DNA from: DATLYB01 sp964502525
GTDB lineage: Bacteria > Bacteroidota > Bacteroidia > Chitinophagales > CAIOSU01
Assembly: GCA_964502525.1 (NCBI GenBank)
Contig: CAZCXH010000236.1
Location: forward strand, 1 to 5,104
Length of the DNA: 5,104 nucleotides
Direction of reading: 5' to 3'
Within the stretch, counting starts at the first letter, position 1. Every line of letters begins with the position of its first letter. The position numbers were made by a program, and so were the translations under genes. Below, one piece after another: positions 1 to 4,529 of this stretch. The notes under the pieces are model-generated. The model did no database searches. It saw only the letters and a program-made list of their open reading frames with translations, and was not told where the DNA came from.

Positions 1-143
1 CTTTCTTAGAACAACTGCCTGTTTTGCGGAAGTTATTTTGAAAGTGTTGCTAATCTTTCATTATGATTATAACGAGTACAATATTTCCTTTCATGGATTA
101 TGACGAAAATAGAAAGATTTCCTTACCGTTTCCGGAGATCCTT
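1..143. other. left-edge sequence with no supported gene
   Basis: AT-rich sequence with no convincing gene. Plus frame 3 reads FLEQLPVLRKLF and then stops at about position 41; this could be the tail of a gene entering from the left, but twelve residues cannot establish it. Plus frame 2 is open for about 37 codons from the edge without a recognisable motif. A loose direct repeat beginning TTTCAT and containing GATTAT is visible near 56-75 and 94-110. No mlaD-like sequence is seen, although mlaD is a common partner of the genes that follow. Confidence 0.4.
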
Positions 144-164
144 CTTAATTCGTAATTCCCAATT
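144..164 (-). repeat. AATT-headed heptad array (3 units)
   Basis: Read on the minus strand, three adjacent 7-bp units begin with AATT: AATTGGG, AATTACG and AATTAAG. A related unit, AATTGAT, sits on the other side of the palindromic element, at 277-283. The same heptad style recurs after the dehydrogenase gene at 2527-2591. The array lies downstream of mlaF. Function is unknown; short AATT-rich arrays of this sort are frequent between genes in Bacteroidota (general knowledge, not checked here). Confidence 0.5.
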
Positions 165-272
165 AAGGGCAGTTCTAAAATTCTACCGCTTACCCCCCTC
201 TCCTTCAGGCTCCTTCAGGAGAGGTAAGGGGTGAGGCGATAAAAAAGGCAATTTTTTGAACTGCCCTTAATT
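161..272. repeat. 112-bp palindromic MITE-like element with 15-bp terminal inverted repeats
   Basis: AATTAAGGGCAGTTC at 161-175 is matched by its perfect reverse complement at 258-272. Inside, the arms continue to pair imperfectly: TAAAATT against the T-rich stretch at 251-257, and TACCGCTTACCCC against GGGGTGAGGCGATA. The core at 197-224 is CCTCTCC facing GGAGAGG. The core contains a 10-bp tandem duplication, CTCCTTCAGG at 200-209 and 210-219, so an originally simpler CTCCTTCAGGAG palindrome seems to have been lengthened. There is no coding capacity. It begins 14 bp past the mlaF stop, so its transcript could fold into a long hairpin and end or stabilise the mlaEF message. AATT at each edge could be a target duplication but is itself palindromic. 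Mobility is an inference. Confidence 0.6.
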
Positions 273-286
273 AATTATCAATTTGC

Positions 287-1042
287 TCACACTGCGCCTT
301 TCTTCAGTTCTTTCAAAAATTTTGACGCAAAAATGAAATCGTTCAGTTTTTCATTATCAGTGTGAAGTATCTCCTTGCTGCTGCCTTCCCAGTGCTTTTT
401 TCCTTTGTAAAGGAATACCACCTTGTCACCGATGCCCATCACGGAATTCATGTCATGGGTGTTGACGATAGTGGTGATGTTGAGTTCAACGGTTAGTTGC
501 CTGATGAGATCGTCAATGATGATTGCCGTCTTTGGATCGAGGCCTGAGTTAGGCTCATCACAAAACAGGTATTTTGGACCGAGCACGATGGCGCGCGCAA
601 TGCCCACCCGCTTTTTCATGCCTCCGCTGATTTCATCTGGAAATTTCTGGTGCGCCCCTTCAAGGCTCACCTGGTGCAGCACCTCGTCCACTCTTTTTTT
701 CTTCTCCTTTGCGGTGAGGCTGGAAAACATATCCAATGGAAACCTCACATTTTGCTCAACGGTAAGCGAATCAAAAAGCGCATTGCCCTGAAACAGCATT
801 CCGAATTCCTTCCTGATGGCTTTTTTCTCCACCTTGCTCATTTTGTTGAAATTCCTGCCGTCATAGAGTATCTCTCCCTGCTCGGCTTGCATCAGCCCAA
901 CCATGCATTTGATGAAAACAGTTTTCCCGGAGCCGCTTCTGCCGATAACGAGGTTGGTATGCCCCGCTTCAAACGTTGCCGAAACATCAATCAGAACCTG
1001 CTGCTCACCGAATGATTTGTAGAGGCGCTTCACTTCAATCAT
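287..1042 (-). CDS. mlaF: Mla-type ABC transporter ATP-binding protein (MlaF family)
   Basis: This 251-residue cytoplasmic ATPase would power lipid movement between the inner and outer membranes together with the MlaE permease. All nucleotide-binding elements are intact: Walker A GRSGSGKT (34-41), Q-loop Q85 in MLFQGNALFDSLTV, ABC signature ISGGMKKR (138-145), Walker B YLFCDEP with catalytic E163, D-loop SGLD (166-169) and switch H196 in NTHDM. The SGGMKKRVGIARAI and EPNSGLDP wording is typical of the Mla/Ttg2A branch and unlike sugar or peptide importers; length is normal for the family. The ATG at 1042 overlaps the mlaE stop as ATGA, which points to translational coupling and one transcript. 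No mlaD-like gene follows in the remaining 286 bp. The exact substrate and transport direction cannot be read from sequence. Confidence 0.93.
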   Translation of the reverse strand: MIEVKRLYKSFGEQQVLIDVSATFEAGHTNLVIGRSGSGKTVFIKCMVGLMQAEQGEILYDGRNFNKMSKVEKKAIRKEFGMLFQGNALFDSLTVEQNVRFPLDMFSSLTAKEKKKRVDEVLHQVSLEGAHQKFPDEISGGMKKRVGIARAIVLGPKYLFCDEPNSGLDPKTAIIIDDLIRQLTVELNITTIVNTHDMNSVMGIGDKVVFLYKGKKHWEGSSKEILHTDNEKLNDFIFASKFLKELKKGAV

Positions 1043-1776
1043 AACACCAGCGCTGCGATAAGAAAGTTTGAGATGATCAATACGATGCTGCTGAACACTA
1101 CTGCCCGCGTGCTTGCCTTCCCGATGTCAAGCGCTCCCCCCTTCACAAAAAAGCCCTGGTAGCAGGAGATGGAGGAGATGATGAAGGCGAAAGTAACCGA
1201 TTTGATGAACATCACCCGGACATTGAAAGGAACCAGATTATCCTGCAATCCCCGGATATACTCCTGGGTTGACACGGCATTGATTGAAATGCTTGCAAGC
1301 CATCCGCCATAAATACCGAAGAAGACCGCAAAAATGATGAGCAGCGGAAATACGATCATCGAGGCCAATATTTTAGGGCCTACCAGATAGCCGGGAGTGC
1401 TTACTCCCATTATTTCGAGCGCGTCTATCTGCTCTGAAATGCGCATGCTGCCCAACTCGGAGGAGATGTTGGACCCCACTTTGCCTGCCAGCAGCAGCGA
1501 AGAAAAGGTAGGGGCAAGTTCGAGGATCATCGAATCCCTTACGATATAGCCGATCCACCACATCGGAACGAAAGTTCCCTGCAACTGATATGTAAACTGG
1601 ACAGCGGTCACTCCGCCAATAAACAACGACATCACAGAGATGATGCCAAGCGAACCAACGCCAATCTGCGTCATCTGGCGGAACAGCTCTTTGGAATACA
1701 TGGCATACTTTTCAGGTTTCACCAGGCAACCTTTAATCAGCATGATATACCTTCCGAGGTGGTAGAAGAAAAGCAT
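1039..1776 (-). CDS. mlaE: Mla-type ABC transporter permease (MlaE/DUF140 family)
   Basis: This 245-residue inner-membrane permease is the partner of the ATPase encoded next to it. An amphipathic N-terminus (MLFFYHLGRYIMLIKG) precedes hydrophobic segments at about 40-60, 83-98, 138-160, 190-208 and 226-245. The family's conserved cytoplasmic stretch is present: KVGSNISSELGSMRISEQ (99-116) followed by IDALEIMGV and P128. The frame stays open much further upstream, to 2133, but that part is antisense to the dehydrogenase gene and has no family resemblance. The ATG at 1776 is chosen because MLFFYHLGRY matches the usual MlaE beginning; M12 is a possible later start. No Shine-Dalgarno site is visible, as is usual in Bacteroidota. 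Its stop codon overlaps the next gene's start by four bases. Confidence 0.92.
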   Translation of the reverse strand: MLFFYHLGRYIMLIKGCLVKPEKYAMYSKELFRQMTQIGVGSLGIISVMSLFIGGVTAVQFTYQLQGTFVPMWWIGYIVRDSMILELAPTFSSLLLAGKVGSNISSELGSMRISEQIDALEIMGVSTPGYLVGPKILASMIVFPLLIIFAVFFGIYGGWLASISINAVSTQEYIRGLQDNLVPFNVRVMFIKSVTFAFIISSISCYQGFFVKGGALDIGKASTRAVVFSSIVLIISNFLIAALVL

Positions 1777-1828
1777 TTTTGGGCAGATAAAAATACTTGA
1801 AATTTTAGTTACTTTGGGACTGACCATT
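1777..1828. promoter_or_regulatory. divergent promoter region between mlaE and the SDR gene
   Basis: The 52-bp spacer must hold signals for both leftward mlaE and rightward SDR transcription. Against the Bacteroidota -7 consensus TAnnTTTG, the plus strand has TTACTTTG at 1809-1816 (one mismatch), and the minus strand has TATTTTTA at 1795-1788 (one mismatch). Neither has a clear -33 TTTG at the usual spacing, and the plus-strand candidate would leave a leader of only a few bases. These are weak pattern matches. The closeness suggests the two units share control. Confidence 0.3.
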
Positions 1829-2527
1829 ATGAACATTCTCATCACAGGAGCTACCAAAGGCATTGGTCGCGCTATTGCCGAAAAGTTTGCTGAACATGGA
1901 GCCGGTCTTGCTGTTTGCGCAAGGACTGCAAAAGACGTGACGCGATTGAAGGAGTCACTTTTAAAAAAATTCAATGCAGACGTGATAGCCGTTACCTGCG
2001 ACATGGCAGACAAAAGGCAGGTGAAAGCTTTTGCCGCGCAGGTGAAAAAAAAGTGGAAGAAGCTCGATGTGCTGGTGAACAATGCAGGGATTTTTCTGCC
2101 CGGCAGAGTGACTGACAAAAAGGAAGCAGGCATGGAGCAGATTATGACGGCAAATTTTTTCAGCGCTTATTTCATCACGCGGGAAATGCTGCCTCTGATG
2201 CTGCCTCACCGCGAGGGCCACATCTTCAACATGTGCTCGGTGGCAAGCATAAAAGCCTATTCTCAGGGAGGGTTGTATGCCATCTCCAAACATGCGCTGC
2301 TTGGCTTTTCGAGAACGTTGCGGGAAGAATTGAAGGAGCGCGGCATTCGGGTTACAACCCTATTGCCGGGAGCAACATACACCCCTTCATGGCTAAATTC
2401 GGGTTTGCCTGAACAGCGCTTCATGGATGTGAAAGATATAGCCCAGATCGTTTGGGATATTTATTCCCTATCGGAAAGAACCGTGGTGGAGGATATCCTG
2501 ATGAGACCGATGCTGGGGGATATTTGA
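1829..2527 (+). CDS. short-chain dehydrogenase/reductase (classical SDR)
   Basis: This 232-residue soluble NAD(P)-dependent oxidoreductase has a complete Rossmann fold. The cofactor motif TGATKGIG lies at 6-13, D58 is the usual adenine-contacting Asp, and NNAG lies at 84-87. The catalytic set is N109, S137, Y150 and K154 (YAISK). The PGATYTP loop (180-186) matches the SDR PG motif. R32 after the second strand (CAR) favours NADP(H), an inference. Length fits a compact classical SDR. The ATG at 1829 is chosen because MNILITG is the normal first strand; the TTG at 1814 would add only five residues. The substrate cannot be named: the family spans 3-oxoacyl-ACP, sugar, sepiapterin-type and other carbonyl reductases. 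It is transcribed away from mlaE, and the next gene lies 175 bp downstream, so it may be monocistronic. Confidence 0.9.
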   Translation: MNILITGATKGIGRAIAEKFAEHGAGLAVCARTAKDVTRLKESLLKKFNADVIAVTCDMADKRQVKAFAAQVKKKWKKLDVLVNNAGIFLPGRVTDKKEAGMEQIMTANFFSAYFITREMLPLMLPHREGHIFNMCSVASIKAYSQGGLYAISKHALLGFSRTLREELKERGIRVTTLLPGATYTPSWLNSGLPEQRFMDVKDIAQIVWDIYSLSERTVVEDILMRPMLGDI

Positions 2528-2591
2528 ATTGAGGATTAGAAATTAATAATTGAGAATTGAGAATTGAATAAGGTTTCTGAAAATAATTGAG
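2527..2591 (+). repeat. AATTGAG heptad repeat array
   Basis: Five copies of a heptad lie just after the SDR stop: AATTGAG at 2527-2533, three in tandem at 2548-2554, 2555-2561 and 2562-2568 (the last ending in A), and one more at 2585-2591. The first copy shares its initial A with the stop codon. The unit resembles the minus-strand heptads around 144-164 and 277-283. No hairpin is formed, so it is not an obvious terminator. Confidence 0.55.
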
Positions 2592-2702
2592 ATGTTTGTC
2601 CTGCCTGCTGCCGCTTTGTCCTGAGTTAGAACCCGGTTTCATATAAAAATTTCCAATTCCTTACTTTACATTCCGTTCACATTTGCTTAACATTGTGTGG
2701 CT
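2592..2702 (+). promoter_or_regulatory. upstream region of the phospholipase-like gene
   Basis: The 111 bp before the lipoprotein gene contain a 9-bp direct repeat, TTTGTCCTG, at 2595-2603 and 2615-2623, with starts 20 bp apart. Close to the gene, CACATTTG at 2678-2685 is one base from the Bacteroidota -7 consensus TAnnTTTG and would place transcription initiation about 10 bp before the ATG. No good -33 TTTG is found at standard spacing. An AT-rich stretch at 2641-2652 precedes it. There is no Shine-Dalgarno sequence. The spaced repeat could be an operator, but nothing in the window names a regulator. Confidence 0.25.
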
Positions 2703-3923
2703 ATGAATTGGATGCGCCATACGGTGTTATTGCTTTTGGCATGTTCTGCGTTTTTCGCATGTGAAGAAGATGCTGTTGAACAACTAACAAGCAATAGCAA
2801 TAACAATAACAATAACAATAATAATAATACTGCAAACGATTTTACCGCTGACTCGCTGCGCATCAATGAGATACAGATAATCGGCAGCCACAACAGCTAC
2901 CGGCTGAAGACCTACGAACCGATATATAATGCGGCTCAAAGCATTCGCAACCTTTTGCCGGCAAGCCTCGACCCCAACGGGTGGGACTACTCCCATTTGC
3001 CCCTTGATGAGCAATTCAGTGATTATGGGATTCGCAAGATAGAATTAGACATCTACTATGATCCTGATGGCGGCAGATTCTACAACAGGCGAGGCAACCA
3101 ACTGGTAAGCGAGCCTGTTGAATCAGGCATAGCGGAGTTAAATGAACCCGGATTCAAAGTGCTGCATATTACCGACCTTGATTACATGACCAATTATATC
3201 ACGCTGAAGCAGGCATTGCAGACGGTGAAAAGCTGGTCGGACGAGCATCCGAGGCATCTTCCAATTTTTATTCTTATTGAAACAAAGGAAACTTCCATCA
3301 CCAGCATACCGATAGGAACGTGGACGGAAGCGCTGGAATTTGATGCCAATGCAATGAACGCCATTGATCAGGAAATAAAGGATGTGTTTGGCAGCAATCT
3401 CGAAAAGGTGATTACACCGGACATAGTGCGTGGAACATTCTCCACTTTGAAAGAAGCGGTGAACACCCGCGGCTGGCCCAAGATAGGTGATTCAAGGGGC
3501 AAGGTTATTTTTCTCCTGAACAACGGAGGCGACATCAAGGATTATTACCTGCAGGGGCATCCGTCATTGCAGGGCAGGATCATGTTTGTCAATTCAGGTG
3601 ATGACCAGCCGGAGTCAGCATTTATCATGGAGAACAATCCTTCCAGCAACAAAATTGCGGGATGGGTTTCAGCGGGGTATATCGTCCGCACACGCGCTGA
3701 TGACAACACGGATGAGGCTCGAACGGGAGACGTCACGCAGAGAGATCGCGCCTTTGCCAGCGGTGCGCAAATAATTTCAACGGATTATTACCGACCTGAT
3801 CCACGACATCTCACCAACCCGTCTGAGTGGTCGGATTACAGCGTGCGCTTCGAAAACAATGCCGTTGCCCACCTGAACCCGGTTAACGGACCAAGTGCGT
3901 TTAAAGGCGGGGCGATTGAATAA
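2703..3923 (+). CDS. lipoprotein, Ca2+-dependent phosphoinositide-specific phospholipase C-like
   Basis: This 406-residue predicted secreted lipoprotein has a PLC-like phosphodiesterase (TIM-barrel) domain that would cleave phosphoinositide-type headgroups. Residues 1-20 form a signal peptide with a hydrophobic LLLLACSAFF core; C20 (FFAC) is the likely lipidated Cys and C14 an alternative. EED after C20 resembles the acidic export signal that sends Bacteroidota lipoproteins to the cell surface. Ten Asn (33-42) form a linker. The catalytic domain follows: GSHNSY (61-66) with probable catalytic H63, IELD (113-116) with likely metal ligands E114 and D116, H155 in KVLHITDLDY as probable second His, FILIETK (189-195), and ISTDYYRPD near the C-terminus. 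The order GSHNSY, ELD, His, IETK fits the PI-PLC-C1 type (PF16670, from memory). ATG 2703 is preferred over GTG 2697. Substrate is inferred; a glycerophosphodiesterase-like role is an alternative. Confidence 0.78.
   Translation: MNWMRHTVLLLLACSAFFACEEDAVEQLTSNSNNNNNNNNNNTANDFTADSLRINEIQIIGSHNSYRLKTYEPIYNAAQSIRNLLPASLDPNGWDYSHLPLDEQFSDYGIRKIELDIYYDPDGGRFYNRRGNQLVSEPVESGIAELNEPGFKVLHITDLDYMTNYITLKQALQTVKSWSDEHPRHLPIFILIETKETSITSIPIGTWTEALEFDANAMNAIDQEIKDVFGSNLEKVITPDIVRGTFSTLKEAVNTRGWPKIGDSRGKVIFLLNNGGDIKDYYLQGHPSLQGRIMFVNSGDDQPESAFIMENNPSSNKIAGWVSAGYIVRTRADDNTDEARTGDVTQRDRAFASGAQIISTDYYRPDPRHLTNPSEWSDYSVRFENNAVAHLNPVNGPSAFKGGAIE
2799..2828 (+). repeat. AAY trinucleotide microsatellite encoding ten asparagines
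   Basis: Ten consecutive AAT/AAC codons occur: three alternating AAT-AAC pairs and then four AAT. They are preceded by AAT AGC. They lie between the lipid-anchor Cys and the catalytic domain, so gain or loss of units stays in frame and would change only the length of the tether. Mixed AAC and AAT codons make it an imperfect microsatellite except for the last four units. Confidence 0.85.
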
Positions 3924-3951
3924 AAAACCCCGATAAAACTTACCGGGGTTT
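3922..3951 (-). terminator. Rho-independent terminator, best on the minus strand
   Basis: AAACCCCG at 3925-3932 pairs with CGGGGTTT at 3944-3951. On the minus strand the stem extends inward through a G-U wobble (3943/3933) and three A-T pairs, giving a 12-bp stem with a GTT loop followed by a T-rich tail (TTTTTTATTC). Read on the plus strand, the wobble becomes an A-C mismatch and the tail is poor in T. The hairpin therefore looks built for leftward transcripts, matching the tRNA fragment 25 bp to its right, though it may also end the phospholipase-like gene, whose stop codon it abuts. Confidence 0.7.
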
Positions 3952-3975
3952 CGGATTTTAAATCCTGAAAGCTTG

Positions 3976-4000
3976 CGGACCGGACGGGACTCGAACCCGT
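3976..4000 (-). pseudogene. tRNA 3'-end fragment (possible tRNA-Asp), likely integration attachment site
   Basis: On the minus strand, ACGGG-TTCGAGT-CCCGT is a perfect T-arm (4000-3984) with the canonical TTCGAGT loop. CCGGTCC (3983-3977) follows as the acceptor 3' strand, with discriminator G at 3976; CCA is not encoded, since the sequence continues CAAG. The matching 5' acceptor strand (GGACCGG), D-arm and anticodon arm are absent from the sequence to the right, so this is not a complete tRNA. Discriminator G and the CCGGTCC end recall Bacteroidota tRNA-Asp as remembered; Asn, Glu, Gln and Trp are less likely alternatives. A tRNA tail ending at the T-arm, with its terminator still downstream, is what remains at the far end of an island that integrated into a tRNA gene and restored the tRNA at its other end. 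The intact copy would lie beyond the right edge. Confidence 0.65.
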
Positions 4001-4389
4001 CTTACAAATCGTTGACTTTCAATTCTGTCGGATTCCATCATCTTTTGAGGTCACCGATTAGTTCACCAACTTCATCAACTTCCTTTCGACCCAAGGACAA
4101 ATGTAACCATTAAATTCTGACCTTCAAATTTTACTGTCAGATTTTAATAATTACTCAAGCGTTTTCCCAATTTTGATATTATTGTATTTACTACAAGAAC
4201 CAAAGTACCTCAATGTGCTTTGAAGTTTTGAAGTGTGGTTATATACTATCTATTCTGTTGCTGCTGTTTCTTCTCCTTCAAACTGTGATTTGAGCCGTTT
4301 GGGGCTACCCTCCGAGGAATAGATTCCTTTCATCTTTTTATTACAGGGCTGCTACTTTAATCTTTCGAAATAAACTAACTGAGTTTGAC
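4001..4389. other. AT-rich gene-poor stretch, probable island DNA with possible decayed coding traces
   Basis: No convincing gene is present. On the minus strand a 27-codon frame starts at ATG 4333 and stops at 4250 (begins MKGIYSSEGS), with no recognised motif. Nearer the tRNA fragment, the minus strand reads LTVKFEGQNLMVTFVLG in one frame (4140 to a stop at 4075) and SLGRKEVDEVGELIGDLKR in another (ending at a stop at 4038). Both look protein-like and could be one frameshifted gene tail. Base composition is more AT-rich than the phospholipase-like gene. A short GGAAT/ATTCC hairpin lies near 4315-4328. No integrase motif can be pointed to. Confidence 0.4.
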
Positions 4390-4419
4390 GGGGGGCATGG
4401 CGGGGGTGGGCATGGGGGG
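4390..4419 (+). other. G-rich block with G-quadruplex pattern
   Basis: Four G runs on the plus strand fit the G3+N1-7 rule: GGGGGG (4390-4395), GGGGG (4402-4406), GGG (4408-4410) and GGGGGG (4414-4419), with loops of 6, 1 and 3 nt. GGCATGG occurs twice. The block stands out sharply from the AT-rich DNA on its left and directly precedes the two hairpins. Formation of a quadruplex is predicted only from the pattern. Confidence 0.6.
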
Positions 4420-4421
4420 AA

Positions 4422-4446
4422 GTACCTCCTTCCCAAAAGGAGGTAC
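4422..4446. repeat. perfect 10-bp inverted repeat (hairpin)
   Basis: GTACCTCCTT at 4422-4431 pairs perfectly with AAGGAGGTAC at 4437-4446 around the 5-nt loop CCCAA. No T-run follows on either strand, so it is not a typical intrinsic terminator. It lies between the G-rich block and a larger hairpin; between the two hairpins a weaker CACCAT/ATGGTG pairing overlaps the next arm. The compact group resembles a REP/BIME-type cluster, by analogy only. Confidence 0.65.
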
Positions 4447-4467
4447 AACCACCATCATCGTCATCAT

Positions 4468-4514
4468 GGTGTTGGAATGTGGTAAACGCGAAGCGTTTTC
4501 CATATTTCAACACC
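4468..4514 (+). repeat. 22-bp near-perfect inverted repeat (REP-like hairpin)
   Basis: The left arm 4468-4489 (begins GGTGTTGG, ends AAACGC) faces the right arm 4493-4514 (begins GCGTTTTCC, ends CAACACC) across the 3-nt loop GAA. Of 22 positions, 19 are Watson-Crick, two are G-T (wobble in plus-strand RNA), and one is T-T. On the minus strand the wobbles become C-A mismatches, so plus-strand RNA would fold better. It sits 15 bp beyond the stop of the nuclease gene, which is transcribed towards it, but no T-run follows. Long imperfect hairpins of this size are typical of REP elements mobilised by RAYT transposases; no such transposase is visible here. Confidence 0.65.
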
Positions 4515-4529
4515 TTGTATTGAGCAGGG

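Noticed and set aside
423..1015. Plus-strand open frames over mlaF
   Set aside because: They are antisense shadows of a clearly conserved ATPase gene, with no domain signal.
1777..2133. Upstream extension of the mlaE frame by about 119 codons
   Set aside because: It runs antisense through the SDR gene, has Ser/Phe/Ala-rich shadow composition and no MlaE resemblance; MLFFYHLGRY at 1776 is the normal family start.
144..2591. CRISPR array from the repeated AATT units
   Set aside because: Units are only 7 bp and adjacent, with no unique spacers and no cas genes.
2687..3014. Minus-strand frames with poly-Leu or poly-Ile/Val runs suggesting a membrane peptide
   Set aside because: The hydrophobic runs are the reverse translation of the AAY microsatellite in the lipoprotein gene.
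3976..4060. A complete tRNA gene on the minus strand
   Set aside because: The expected 5' acceptor strand, D-arm and an anticodon loop with T33 cannot be placed; only the T-arm and acceptor 3' strand fit.
4468..4514. Intrinsic terminator for the nuclease gene
   Set aside because: A strong hairpin lies 15 bp after the stop, but no T-run follows on the minus strand.
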